This document shows positions 1 through 12,889 of a stretch of 64,000 nt of DNA, in pieces (position 1 is the first letter of the stretch; each line of letters starts with the position of its first letter). The stretch comes from Acanthosoma haemorrhoidale. Lineage: Eukaryota; Arthropoda; Insecta; Hemiptera; Acanthosomatidae. The position numbers and the translations under genes are program-made. Where the stretch lies: NCBI GenBank assembly GCA_930367205.1, contig OV884014.1, positions 113,565,153 through 113,629,152 on the forward strand, written 5' to 3'. The notes under the pieces are model-generated. The model was given only the letters and a program-made list of their open reading frames with translations. It made no database searches and was not told where the DNA came from.

Positions 1-820
1 ATTCAATTGAATTAAGCGGCAGAAAAACCACCGGTCACAAATACTGACATATTGTGGGTATTTTCAAGGTTTCAGTGTTCGGGGTTCAATCCGACAGTTA
101 TGGAAGCAGCTGAAACCTGCACACCGCCTAAGTCAGCAGCAAGATCAGCACTCCTTAATCTAATCTGTCCTTATATAATTCTCCTTTTCCTCTCACCAGC
201 TCTCATTCATCTCGTCACTGTACCCCTGACGTATTACTTTATCACTCTTATCATATAAGTTGTATTGTTTGTCTAGTTAATAAACTACTTTTTAAAAAGG
301 CCCTTTTGGTTAGTAATTATTTAACTGCCGATATGAAAAGTATTATTAACTCTAAAGAACATAATTTAGGGTAATACGATTAAACTAATTTATTGCAAAT
401 GAACAAACAAATTTATTATTTATTCAATTTAATTTAGCCGGATAACCAAATCGAAGATTTGAATGGACTGATTAGCAGTATATGATATTATGTTAGGCTC
501 AATATCTGATTCATGACAGTCATTATTTTCTAAATATTTTTATTATACAGCAGTTATAAAGTTACTGCTATAAAGTACCATATACAGTATCAACCATTGT
601 GTTAGACGGATTAGTAAAATATAATTAAATAAACCGTATTTTTATTAAATCAAAATGGATCAATTATAAACTGTTAATTGTGTGACATTCCGCACATAAC
701 TAACTGTATTCTCTTTAACGAGACAAACACATCTGAATGCGCTGTTGCTTGAATTGGAAGTGAATAAATTCATTGAATTTTTGGTCAAGTATTATCGAGT
801 ATATGAAGCTTTTCACGACC

Positions 821-867
<47 letters not shown>

Positions 868-1317
868 ATATTTCGAATATTTTCAGAGGGAAGGGACAAG
901 CGGAAGATATTTGCGTAAATCCGTCAGTGGGTCTATTGGCCTAAATACAAAACAAAGCAGTCTATTGTGGGCCTGCTATCGCCTGTCGTCCACTAATGGC
1001 CGCTGTCAAGCAGCAACAGTTTGACCGCGTCACCGCCCTCTTGTCCAGTGGCGGATGTGGACAATGACCGCCCGCTCACACTAAGGGAGGTCGTGTGTTG
1101 TGTGTTATATAATGTTGATGTCTTTGGCACTAAACAATTGCTAAGTTTTAAGCCAAAAGGCAACTTTTCAGACCGAGTAGGACTGTGAATCTTCCTAATG
1201 TTTTTCTTAAAGCCTTTTTCCAATTTCAGCTACAAGTTTAAGTTCACTACCGAAACCCAATACTAATCTGCGTAAAGGTAAGTAGTCTGTGCGTTAAATG
1301 ACAGTCTAGGAACAAGC
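1..1317. other. Intergenic/intronic, no gene recognised
   Basis: AT-rich. It has a B-box-like GGGGTTCAATCC near 80, a GA tract at 820-864 and a GC-richer patch near 1000-1100, but no exon or element I can name. Confidence 0.5.
820..864. repeat. (GA)n microsatellite
   Basis: About 44 bp of GA followed by GGGGGG. Confidence 0.95.
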
Positions 1318-2150
1318 TGTTGTGGCCACCTCTTAATTACGAATAATTAGAAGTTCCCCTCTTCTTGGCCCAGAAAATATCTATCCATGTTTCCATATTT
1401 GTTTTGTAATAAAGCTTATGACGTCCGGTGGAGAAGGGAGAGAAGCTAGTGGGGGAAATAGCCGCAGGTAGGGAGCCATCCCCACCACGGCTGGCGTGCC
1501 TATATAACCCGAGCACCTTACAGCCTTAAACTGGCTCCTAGAACACTTCTCTCTCTCTCTCTCTTCCACGTCAAAACCATGGTCTTCTCATTCAACTACC
1601 TCTGCATCTCTCTCTTCTAACCTCGCTGTGTTTTAGTCCGGCGTTGTCAGACCCCACACCTTCCTAGTGTGAATGAATCCTAGTGTGCCTTCGTCTCGCT
1701 AAAACTAGCACCTCCTGGGGAGAGACCTCTCCCTCGCGGACGACGGTTGCCGTGGCCCTACAAACTTTACCTAGTAGCGTCTCCCATGGCAATCCAGTCT
1801 GATTCTCTCCAGTTCACATTCGCCTTTGGGATCCGGACGGTTTTCGCTTACCCTTAGATTCCGAGTGGTGAATTCGTGGTCATTCCAAGACCACATAAAC
1901 TACCTATTAACCTATCCTGTTCCTCTTCTTCTGAACATAGTGCTTTGTCGGGGCACACTATCTAAGATCTTATGGAGTCAAATCAAAACGAATTAGGCTG
2001 TCCGCCGACTAGGTCGGCAGACTGGGTGAAGACCAACGGGTGGACGCGTTCTCTTTCTTGGCGCTCGCCGGACGGTGGCTAGAGGTAGTAGCGACCCTAG
2101 CCCGCGGTGGTCATCTCCATTTGGGGATATTCGACAACCTAGACACGAGA
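1318..2150 (+). repeat. Solo LTR, family L, copy 1 (U3 type 1)
   Basis: 833 bp opening TGTTGTGG and closing CGAGA (other copies close CGACA), with a perfect 5-bp duplication CAAGC on both sides (1313-1317 and 2151-2155). It has a TATATAA box at 1501 and the shared family block starting near 1632 (TTTTAGTCCGGCGTTGTCAG). No internal retrotransposon sequence is attached, so it is a product of LTR-LTR recombination. Confidence 0.85.
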
Positions 2151-2155
2151 CAAGC

Positions 2156-2726
2156 CAGCATTCAAAATGCGTAGTTGCTGACATTATCGTATTCATCTGC
2201 TATTTAGTCGTATAAATCTTTTATAAGACAGAAAAATGAATAACGTCTGTCTATTAAGAGTATATGTATAATATATATTTATAAATTTAAATTACAAACA
2301 AATTCAATAGGATATTTAGCGCTTTGTTAGGCACTGCGTGAAAGTTAATTTTGTTCATAATTGCACTTTGTTTGAACGATGAATTGATTTCTATCGACTA
2401 CTTTAAGAGTTTCAACGCACATATATGAAGATTCAACCCCACTCCTGCCCTAAAATGGTTGAATGATAATATTACTCTAAGAGGGAGCACAAAAGATGCT
2501 TAGGCCTGAGTTATCCCAACTAATTACTCTCATCCAGCATCAGAGATACTCAGTCAGGCTAAGTGGCCTGGCATACTGCTCTCAGTTCTCCAACTCACTC
2601 ACTTACTCATTCACTCATTCGCTCACTCAGAACTAAGCGAGAGCTTTTGTGTTCTGTAGCCACTACCTTTTGGTAATTCCTGATTATACTGCGGTGCTCC
2701 GTGCTCTAAGCAGTTCGCCCATCGAT
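2156..2726. other. Unannotated, AT-rich
   Basis: Contains a run of CTCACTCACT-type short repeats near 2591-2628. No open frame of interest. Confidence 0.5.
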
Positions 2727-3562
2727 TTTAATTTTAATTTAATTTGAAAGTTTTAATAAAGAAACGAGAAAAATACTTTTTAATTTTAGGAGCTGGAAAT
2801 CAAACCATTTTTTCACAGGATTGGACTAACCATAAGGTAGAGGTTCTACTTTGAAACAGGTCTGGGCCAATTGCCTTTGGTTCTAAGGGGCTGCCATTTG
2901 TAATTTTAAGTTATATTCCTTTCTAGATCTATTTACATCTGTTTTTTTTTAAATGTAATGACTTTGCTCTTAGTGAAAATATTTTTCTAATCACTGCTAG
3001 GATTTTTTTTTTTTTTTTAGATTGAAAGTTTTAATCAAAAGTCCTGAGAACAATAGTAAATGCCCCTTATTACGCCAGCAAGGAAATCCTTCATAACGAT
3101 CTTAATATACCTTACATTCTCGAACTCATCCCTTCTCAGTTCATGAGATTCCGTAGTAACCTATCCAACCACCCTAATCCCCTAGCACAGTCGTCGCACT
3201 GCACCACTCATCCCTATAATCCTCTTCGGAGACTAAAACGGCAGCGTACTCCGGACTTGCTATAAATGCGTAACAGTGGGAGTCCTGGCAATGGCTAGTT
3301 TCTCTGATCATGTCCTGAGCGTCTGTGGCTCTCGCGATCTTCGTCAGCCTCCACTGCCTCGTATCCGGTGACGCTGCCGACGGAGGAGCGTGGGGGACTT
3401 ACCAAGACCCCGCTTCCTCTTTCGCATGCGAGGGAGGTGTCAACCATGTGGATTTAGGAGACTTCTGAGCTGTTTGTTTATAATTATTGCCCAATGAGGG
3501 AGATTGCAATTTTATCATAATAAAGTTGTTTTATCAATCAGATTGAAATTTATGGCTTTTCC
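2727..3562 (+). mobile_element. Chimeric retrosequence: unknown leader joined to J1 3' end, copy 1
   Basis: A leader of about 290 bp (2727-3018, ending in a T run) is joined to the 3' part of a Jockey-like element. The J1 part, read in the frame of VLRTIVNAPYY, stays open to a stop at LKRQRTPDLL (about 3265). An in-frame TAA stands where the copy at 63408-63880 has CAA. The 3' UTR follows, ending near an AATAAAG motif. The same leader-J1 junction recurs at 7768-8620. Confidence 0.75.
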
Positions 3563-3615
3563 CACTATTTGACAGCACTCTTAAAAAAAATAAATAAATA
3601 ATTTTTGGTTAAAAA
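3419..3615 (+). repeat. 197-bp duplicate, left of the gap
   Basis: The end of the J1 3' UTR plus following A-rich sequence. Identical to 4116-4312 on the other side of the N run. Confidence 0.9.
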
Positions 3616-4115
3616 NNNNNNNNNNNNNNNNNNNNNNNNNNNNNNNNNNNNNNNNNNNNNNNNNNNNNNNNNNNNNNNNNNNNNNNNNNNNNNNNNNNNN
3701 NNNNNNNNNNNNNNNNNNNNNNNNNNNNNNNNNNNNNNNNNNNNNNNNNNNNNNNNNNNNNNNNNNNNNNNNNNNNNNNNNNNNNNNNNNNNNNNNNNNN
3801 NNNNNNNNNNNNNNNNNNNNNNNNNNNNNNNNNNNNNNNNNNNNNNNNNNNNNNNNNNNNNNNNNNNNNNNNNNNNNNNNNNNNNNNNNNNNNNNNNNNN
3901 NNNNNNNNNNNNNNNNNNNNNNNNNNNNNNNNNNNNNNNNNNNNNNNNNNNNNNNNNNNNNNNNNNNNNNNNNNNNNNNNNNNNNNNNNNNNNNNNNNNN
4001 NNNNNNNNNNNNNNNNNNNNNNNNNNNNNNNNNNNNNNNNNNNNNNNNNNNNNNNNNNNNNNNNNNNNNNNNNNNNNNNNNNNNNNNNNNNNNNNNNNNN
4101 NNNNNNNNNNNNNNN
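3616..4115. other. Assembly gap of 500 N
   Basis: Exactly 500 undetermined bases, a conventional placeholder length. Both flanks carry the same 197 bp, so the true gap may be zero. Confidence 0.99.
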
Positions 4116-4312
4116 CTTTCGCATGCGAGGGAGGTGTCAACCATGTGGATTTAGGAGACTTCTGAGCTGTTTGTTTATAATTATTGCCCAATGAGGGAGA
4201 TTGCAATTTTATCATAATAAAGTTGTTTTATCAATCAGATTGAAATTTATGGCTTTTCCCACTATTTGACAGCACTCTTAAAAAAAATAAATAAATAATT
4301 TTTGGTTAAAAA
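4116..4312 (+). repeat. 197-bp duplicate, right of the gap
   Basis: Same bases as 3419-3615. Probably the same locus assembled twice. Confidence 0.9.
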
Positions 4313-4974
4313 TGACTATTATTTTTTTCAGCGATTTGTTACTCTAATAGTTTGTTTACATGGGTTTAAAAAAATAAATTTTATTGCATAAAAGTATGTT
4401 AAGTCCTCCTGATCATAAACTCATAATGTAGTTGTTATGATTCTAAGGTATTATCCAAAAGCGTACTATACCACTCCTGTTGTAATTCCCGTTGTATTTA
4501 ACAGTTTTATGTTTTGCCGCGATGTGATTACCGAAATTATGTAACTCTTAACTAACCATTGTTCAGGTTCTACTTATTCAAAGCATTCTAAATTTGGTTT
4601 CAAAAGCTGATCGAAAGGGGAGACCTTAGTTTCTAAGAGTTACATTATTACTAGAGAGGTTTTCATTATTACTTTCTCACAACCATTGCGCATCCATGGG
4701 CACAATACTTTAGTATGTGGAGGTTAGCTAACTGCTGTATATCTTTTTACTAATTGCATTATAAACTATCTACAGACTGCCATAAGAATGAGGATCATAC
4801 CCAAAAGGGTTCTGTCATCAGGCGAAACGAGAGGTCTTCGAGTTATAAGGCAACCGTGTAAGGTTACGCTAAAAGCAAACGAAAGTTCGTGTCGTAAGAA
4901 TGTTTATCAAAAGAGATAACACTTTGATGGTTGTATGAAAACAGAATGTATAAAATTCGCCAATATAAAGTTTA
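4313..4974. other. Unannotated, AT-rich
   Basis: Nothing recognised between the gap region and the GA tract. Confidence 0.5.
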
Positions 4975-5456
<482 letters not shown>

Positions 5457-5764
5457 GAGAGAATATACAATAATAAATAATGTGGCTCACAATCATTAAA
5501 TAAAATTAAAAATCATAAAGTAAGGACGTTTTTCTCGATATTAACCTTGATTATAGATTGTACATCTACAAATATCAATAGATCTATAATAACATATTAT
5601 CTTAGCATCTTTAACTACATTTTCGTAATTTCTCAAAGCTACCTCATACTGAAAAATTGTATGAAAAATACAAAAAAATAAATGCTGGTACGAAAACGGT
5701 TGCAGGTCACCCAGGGTAAAGGGGACGAAGAGGCGTAAATCGATATTTTGATACTGTGGCCACA

Positions 5765-5799
<35 letters not shown>

Positions 5800-6335
5800 T
5801 CTCCCCCTCTCTACCACCTCACGTCCACTGCAGATAGTATCACAGAGGCCCCCCCACATCTCACTTCACAGTATCTTCCACTATATTTCACAGATAATGT
5901 TCTGTGCTACTTAACTCGCTGTATCGCCCTGGTTACTTTAACAACTTAGTAGTGAACTTTATCAAGTACTCTCTATAACGCTGCTCTAGATCGTAAAGTA
6001 TTTATATTTCCGCCAAAGTTTAATGCATTTATCACATAAAGTATATCTTAACCTATACAATTCAATTTGTTTTAATGTCAATAGCGATCAAAGTAAAACG
6101 CCTTATCGAGGCTATTTAGATACATTGCTTCTAAATCGAGATTAGTTTAACCTTGTAAATTAAAATATCGCATGTCAATCGGTGACCTTCATTGTACTTT
6201 GCACATCGTTAAGCAATTAATTAACGCTCACCATGAAAAAGGAAATTGTATTTACAACAGAAACGCCGAAGGGCAGGTCTTATACAATCTAAAACCCTTA
6301 CACCGACATTTTCTATACTAAAAAATTATCTACTA
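5457..6335. other. Unannotated, AT-rich
   Basis: Apart from the TA repeat at 5769 nothing is recognised. Confidence 0.5.
5769..5796. repeat. (TA)n microsatellite
   Basis: Fourteen TA units. Confidence 0.95.
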
Positions 6336-7160
6336 TTGGGTCGTCACGAGGTGGTTGCCTAGTTACCCTAGCCCTAGTGACGAAGTGAGGGTTGGTTAGG
6401 CTATGACCTGGACAATTACTTCATGACTGGTCTTAATACTGAGCTATCTGACCCCATATCTGATAGGTATGTGCCCCGACAATGCACTATGTTCAGGAGA
6501 AGAGGTATAGGGTAGGTATTGTAGGTAGTTTATGTGGCCTTGGAATGACTACGAATTCACACTCGGTATCTAAGGGTAGGCGAAAACCGTCCGGATCCCA
6601 AAGGGGAGTGTGAACCGGAGAGAGGCAGATTGGACCGCCGGGGGAGACACTTCTAGGTAAAGTTGTAGGGCTCCAGATGACCAGATGAGGAAGAAATCTG
6701 TTCCAAGGAGGTGCTAGTTTTAGCGAGACGAAGGCAGAGAATCCCACTAGAAGAGTGTGGGGGTCTGACAAGGTAGTACTAAAGCATAGCGAGGTTAGGA
6801 AGAGAGCTCCAGAGGTTATCATAAATGAGAAGGCCAAATCTTGAAACATCAGTGCAGCTGCAAGTCCACCACTCAGAGAGCCTTTGCCAAAACCCGGCCC
6901 TATTTATAGTCAGTAGTGGATGTCAGTAGCCAATGATCTGGGGTGTTATTCTGACCAACCAAACCGCAGGGTTGCGGTGACGCTTGCCTGTCCAAGAACG
7001 GGACCCACCCAGCCCTGGATTGCTACCTGACTCTCCCTTTAAGGGCCTCTGACTAGTTATATAGTTGGCACTGGTAAATAAAAATTTTTAATTTACTTCT
7101 ATTGGGGTCTTTGCAAGATATTTAAGAAACAACTAGTTCACCTTCCTGCTCACCTCCCGC
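6336..7160 (-). repeat. Solo or truncated LTR, family L, copy 2
   Basis: Reverse copy of the shared block, opening GGGTCGTCACGAGG and including the AACCGTCCGGATCCC segment at about 6587. A CTATTTATAG TATA-like box lies near 6900. The far boundary is uncertain; no clean target duplication was found. Confidence 0.65.
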
Positions 7161-7767
7161 CCTCAGGGTCTGTTAGTATTTTCAACGGTACTCCTCTTCG
7201 AAAAAAAAAAAACTTAACCGAATTTCAGAACTACATGATTGATTTATTAATTTTATCCTTCGACGTCAAGTGACGATCGAGCTAGAAAAAGAATGGGACG
7301 ATGCCTCATAAATCATATTGTCGACCGTTGCCGGGATATTTAATTAATAAAGGGTATAATAAATACCCTCATCAACATGATAGGTCATCAATAATTTCCT
7401 AATTAGAAAGTAACGGGGTAATTAAATTACAATTAATTGTTAATGACATTGTATTTATTTACTTTGGTTGCCGGTTCCAACCACGTAGTCATAGGCACCT
7501 TTCTGGCCAGGGTTATATTCGATAAATTAAATAAGATTAACAATTGCATGATTTTACTTACAATATAACAAGAAAACGTTATATCACATTACCAAAAGAT
7601 ATCCATAGTTATTGTATTGTGACGTACATGGTCTGGTAGTTGTTGGTTCCTTCCGGTATGATCTTCGTTTAGTGCTAGTCTCGCATACAGCCATTACTTC
7701 TGTTTTTTAAAAACCAGTGAAACATTAAAAAAAAATTGAATCGAAAAATTCGAACACCATGCTTACA
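7161..7767. other. Unannotated
   Basis: AT-rich; possibly includes the undetermined end of the LTR before it. Confidence 0.4.
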
Positions 7768-8620
7768 CAATCCTAATTTAATTTAATTTGAAAATTTTAA
7801 TAAAGAAACGAGAAAAATACTTTTTAATTTTAGGAGCTGGAAATCAAACCATTTTTTCACAGGATTGGACTAACCATAAGGTAGAGGTTCTACTTTGAAA
7901 CAGTACTGGGCCAATTGTCTTTGGTTCTAAGGGGCTGCCATTTGTAATTTTAAGTTATATTCCTTTCTAGATCTATTTACATCTGTTTTTTTTTAAATGT
8001 AATGACTTTGCTCTTAGTGATAATATTTTTCTAATCACTGCTAGGATTTTTTTTTTTTTTTAGATTGAAAGTTTTAATCAAAAGTCCTGAGAACAATAGT
8101 AAATGCCCCTTATTACGCCAGCAAGGAAATCCTTCATAACGATCTTAATATACCTTTATTTTTGAACTCATCCCTTCCAAGTTCATGAAATTCCATAGTA
8201 ACCTATCCAACCACCCTAATCCCTTAGCATAGTCATTGCACTGCACCACTCATCCCTATAATCCTCCTCGCAGACTAAAACGGCAGTGGCCTCGTGACCT
8301 GCTATAAATACGTGACAGTGGGAGTCCTTGCAATGGCCAGTTTCTGCAATCATGTCCTGAGCGTATGTGGCTCTCCACTGGCTCGTACCCGGCGACGCGG
8401 CTGACAGAGGAGCGTGGGGGACTTCCGAAGACTCCGCTTCCTTTGCGCATGCGAGGAAGGTGACAACCATGTAGAATTGGGTGGTCCCTGGGCTGTTTGT
8501 AAATATTGTATGAATGAGCTAGTTAAAATTGTAAATATAGTATGAATGAGATCATTCATCACAAATATTTATTGTCCAATAAGGCAGATTGAAATTTTAT
8601 CATAGTAAGGAAAATTAATC
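7768..8620 (+). mobile_element. Chimeric retrosequence: unknown leader joined to J1 3' end, copy 2
   Basis: Nearly the same sequence as 2727-3562: same leader, T run, in-frame TAA, and Jockey ORF2 C-terminal codons. Small deletions occur in the 3' UTR (around 8370). Sharing the junction and the stop shows that both copies descend from one chimeric master. Confidence 0.75.
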
Positions 8621-9108
8621 ATCTAAAAGTAGGAGTGACCACCTGTTTAATAACTACTACTAAAAATTACCGCTCATTGCTACAGAAATGGTTCCACAGC
8701 TACCTGAATACTTATCCGTTAAGAGGTTTAATCGGGTAAGGCCGGAGTTTGACTTGGGAATGAATTCATTTCTTCTTGTTAATTCCGAGTCACTTAGTGA
8801 GAAAACTTTTTTCCTTTTCATTTCCCCGCCCCCCGTTCATTAAAATTGTTTTTGTTCTTTAGGATTTTCTAATGACTGTTTGCTAAGAGATTGAGATCGG
8901 CCCAGCGCTGCTTCGAACGCTCATTTTGGACAGAGCAGTAGCTACGCTGGGTAATAAGAAATTCAAATGTAGCTTTTAGTGAAAATGAACTGAAAAGTAT
9001 ATTAAAATAATTATTACTAAGCAAGCCCCAACAAGGAAAGGATAAAACACTATTTTAAGATCTAACAGCGTAGCTTGTGGCCTATTATGTTGTTTCCCTT
9101 GAAAGAAA

Positions 9109-9345
9109 GGCTCGTATCCGGTGACGTGGCTGACGGAGGATCGTGGGGGACTTCCCAAGACTCCGCTTCCTCTTTCGCAGAGGTGACAACCATCCCGAGT
9201 TTGGGTTGTTTGTAAATACTGTATGGATGAGCGAGTAAATTATTGTAAATATGGTATGAATGAGAACATTTATCTCAATTACTTAAAACCTAATAAGACA
9301 GTTTTTAATTTTAGCACAATAAATAAGTTTCAATAAAAGAAAGTT
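9109..9345 (+). mobile_element. J1 3' UTR fragment
   Basis: From CTCGTATCCGGTGACGTGGC through the GGAGGAGCGTGGGGGACTT block to an AATAAATAAG tail. 5'-truncated copy with no coding part. Confidence 0.8.
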
Positions 9346-9499
9346 ATCAAAAAGTCGTTTTTTTTTTATTTTTTGTTTAGAAGAAATCTTTCAGAAAAAA
9401 TAGAAGGATTTTTTTAATTGTATTTTTTTTCTCATATTGCATTTGCTATATAATATACCGCAAATCGGTATTTTCTTGAACATACGCTTAGTATTATTG

Positions 9500-9685
9500 T
9501 AACCATGTGGACTTGGGGGGGCCTCTGGGCTGTTTGTAAATATTGTATGAATGAGCGAGTGAATGATGATTTGTAAATATGGTATGAATGATGACATTTA
9601 TCTCAATTACTCAATTTTATTAGGCAATGATAAAAGGCAGATTGTAATTTTATCTTAATAAAATTGATTGATTGACTAGATTGAC
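9500..9685 (+). mobile_element. J1 3' end fragment
   Basis: Only the last part of the J1 3' UTR (AACCATGTGGACTTGGG to AATAAAATTG). 5'-truncated insertion about 150 bp after the previous J1 fragment. Confidence 0.78.
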
Positions 9686-10800
9686 TAATATAATTGTAAT
9701 TTGCATTAATATTATTATAATATGATTATCTATGTAATCATATAGATTATAATATTCTAATAAAAAAAAGGATTATATCAAAGCACCAATTTGAGAGGAG
9801 GGTCTCGACCTTGGCAATAACAAGTGCACTTACATTTACACAGGCCAAAAAGACTTTTCTTAAAACTTAACTTATGCAAGGAACTTAGAAAATCAAATCG
9901 TAATGTGCGAGCTTTATTATAAATGAAAAAAAAAAAAAGGTTCAGTTTATCTCTTTATTGTGTCAATGACAAATAAAGATCATTGAAAATCATACTTAGC
10001 AAAGTTGGTTGCTTTTCCTTAAATATAAAGCTGTCTTAAGTACTTCGAATTTGGAACTAGTCCAGTAGGACTTGTGCCAGCATATCTTCATGTTGGCTTG
10101 CTTTTCTCATACAAAAACGCTGATTTGTAGGGTACTCGGATTTCTATGAGATGGGTAGGATCACTTCCTCAAGTTCGTTCGTTCATTATCACCGTTTTTA
10201 CTTACCCATTCGTGTGGTAAAATACCTTTTGCCTGTTCCAATGCTAGGACATCCCATCTGTGACTAAAAAATACCAATTCGAATTTGGACTTGATAATAC
10301 CATAAGGGGATTCCCTGAGTTCAACAAACCGTTTACGCAAATAGAAGAATAAACAAGATTTTGGTCCAAAATGGTATCGCTTTTTCCAGATTGTTTTTCT
10401 ATTCGAACAAAATTACTGTTTATGGAATAGAAAACCAACCGAAGACATTGCTTGGAATCTTTATGACTTTCCAATCATAGAATTCCACTCCATCCCCGAC
10501 TCGACCAGATGTATTGTGTTATTTTCATTCGATCCATGAAAAGGTAAATTAATTACTGGAGGAACATTTCCGATACCAGTGACAATCATTGTGAAAGGGA
10601 AGAGAAATGACAGGACTCCAGTCCATTGGCAGGAAATTGGTCGTCTTTTCTGTCCAGTCAAGTGTAATCATCTTAAAATTGGTTTCTCCCATTTCTGGGA
10701 GTGTGGTTTCTCCCACAATGTTCGCCTAAACCGAATTACCGAGCTGGCTGTGGAAGGATATAATTAAATAACAATTCTTCTGTCTTTCTACAATATATAT

Positions 10801-11250
10801 CTTTTTTTTTTTTTAGAAAATATCTTTATTAGATTTGGAATTCATTCGTACCTATGTAAAATACCGTTCGTACAAATTCTGTCCAAGAGCCACCCAGGAG
10901 ATTCCTCCAGCTTGCTGCAACTCTAGCCACCATAAAGAAGACAAGAGAGCCGTAGACGCTCAGGGCATGAGTGAGATTAATAATCAGGGTCAAGACATAG
11001 ATAACGAGGAGGATGGCTGTTTCTGGATAAGAACTTGAAATGAGCGGATAGGTTTTTGTGGACTTTATAAGGTTAAGGTTGAGGACAGTTAGCTCATGGA
11101 TATCTCTGTGAAGGCTTCAGTTTGTTACGTAATAGGGTGCGTTGACTGACTGTTCTGAGGACTTCACATTGGAATGTTTGGAACCGTTTGATGTACAACG
11201 GTTGAGCTGTACCCCATAGTTCTATTCCGTTAGTCTAAATTGGTTTTAAC
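10801..11250 (-). pseudogene. Jockey-like fragment (J5)
   Basis: On the minus strand a VNAPYYVTN motif is followed by SLHRDI and a degraded tail, ending in an A run (T run at 10803-10814). It resembles the end of Jockey ORF2 but is a different family from J1. Confidence 0.55.
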
Positions 11251-11336
11251 AACTATTTGTATATGTGAAGTTTGTTTTATAATGTGAGGCTAGAGTTTTT
11301 GTTAACTAGAATGTATCACTGACCAAACTATCTGGT

Positions 11337-11563
11337 ATTTTAAATCTAACGAACTAAAAAAACCGGTTTTTGGGTTTTTTTTTTTTACCTGAACAAATTT
11401 ATTTTTCAAAACCATCTTGGTCCATCAAACTATAGATAAAACGGCTCATTTATTTGCAGGAACGTCATCAAACACACGATTGTAACAGATGGAAACGGAT
11501 CAAGGACATCAGCACCAGGACTTAAAAAGATACTTATTGAAATTATCAAGCCCAATGTCTAGC
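11337..11563 (+). repeat. Dispersed repeat S, copy 1, with short open frame
   Basis: Shares with 12645-12852 the block AACGTCATCAAACACACGAT and about 140 bp after it. The frame NVIKHTIVTDGNGSRTSAPG stays open to IIKPNV and a stop. Upstream, TTATTTGCAG resembles a splice acceptor. I do not recognise the protein. Confidence 0.7.
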
Positions 11564-12644
11564 ATACTGTTAGAAGAAAAAAAAGTAAATATTGTCAATC
11601 ATTGTGAGGCTTTACCAGTTCCTTATCTCTCAAAAATCCTGAAATTCTTAATTCCCCATTATTATTTTGTGTATCTGTTTTTTATTAATTTTATTCATTT
11701 CCTTTTGTAACTTATCCCAGCTTCCATTCACCATTTTTTACCTTAGTAATATTTATTGTGTTCGTGAATTTTATTTATCCCTCCTCATTTATGATATTAT
11801 GCTGTTGGCTCATTATAGTAATCACAAATGTACATACCCCTTTAATTATTTATAATCTTATTTCATCAACCTAATGTTTGATATTTTTTGTTGGCTAGAC
11901 ATACCTTTTTTTTTTTAATAGTTTCTTGTTATTATTATTAGAGGACAATGTTTCAGAATGACGTGTTTTTTTTTTACTCTATCAATCATTCATTAATGAC
12001 AATAGTATTTCATGGAAAGGCTTATATTTTTCATCTCTTCCTAATATCAAATGGGACGTTTATAAATAAATATGGTTTCTAATTTCAAAAAAAAAAATCA
12101 ACAACACTTCAAAAAATGAATTAAGTATTACATTTTTAAAGGAATGACGTGTAATTCTATTTGCGTTATACTCGTCGTTTAAATCAGCAATTTAGTGCAA
12201 ATGAACGATTTCGTAAACTATTACTGTATTAAGAGCCCTGAGTTTTTAAATTGCTTAGAACTTGCAGAAGGACTGTTGAAAATTTGATCACAGACTTGCT
12301 ATGTACACAAAAATTGTATGCAATTTTCCGAAGATGTCTTCTTCATCTTTACACTCAAGCCAAGAACAATAATTTTTCTCACTTTAATTATTTTTTCTTG
12401 CACCGTTTGAGTAAAATATATCGTTAATATTGATGGATTGTTGTTTTATAGAGTCAAAACAAGTCAATTTAATTAAATTGATTATATGCATAACGATAAT
12501 CATTGATAATAACATCGGTTATAAAAAAGGAAAGTTAGAATCTCAGTGTGTACAAAAAATGACAGCTATCTTTCTAAATTGAAAGTTACTTTTTAGATAG
12601 AAAGCAAAAAACGTCAACAAGATATACAAATGAGCCGCCACTTA

Positions 12645-12889
12645 GGTTTCTAACGAACTTTTGTTTGTTATTTTAACTGACAAATTTATTTTTCAAAACC
12701 TCCTTGGCTCATCAAAATATAGATAAAACGGCTCCAATTCAAACTTTAAGGAACGTCATCAAACACACGATTGTAACAGATGGAAACGGATCAAGGACAT
12801 CAGCACCAGGATTTAAAAAGATACTTATTGAAGTTATCAAGCCCAATGTCAACATTAAACGTGCATATTTGATCCCCAACTCCATGTAA
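12645..12889 (+). repeat. Dispersed repeat S, copy 2, with short open frame
   Basis: Second copy. The same frame runs a little further (IEVIKPNVNIKRAYLIPNSM, stop at 12887). Probably a fragment of an unidentified element ORF. Confidence 0.7.

Larger units (their letters stand above)
8621..10800. other. Unannotated apart from two J1 fragments
   Basis: 8621-9108 and 9686-10800 hold no element I can name. Two modest minus-strand open frames (10244-10474 and 10461-10661, with IGNVPPVINLPFHGS) are next to each other in different frames and could be remains of an element ORF, but I do not recognise the protein. Confidence 0.4.

Noticed and set aside
3565..4215. Open frames of 170-216 codons across the N run
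   Set aside because: They consist of undetermined bases and are artefacts of the gap.
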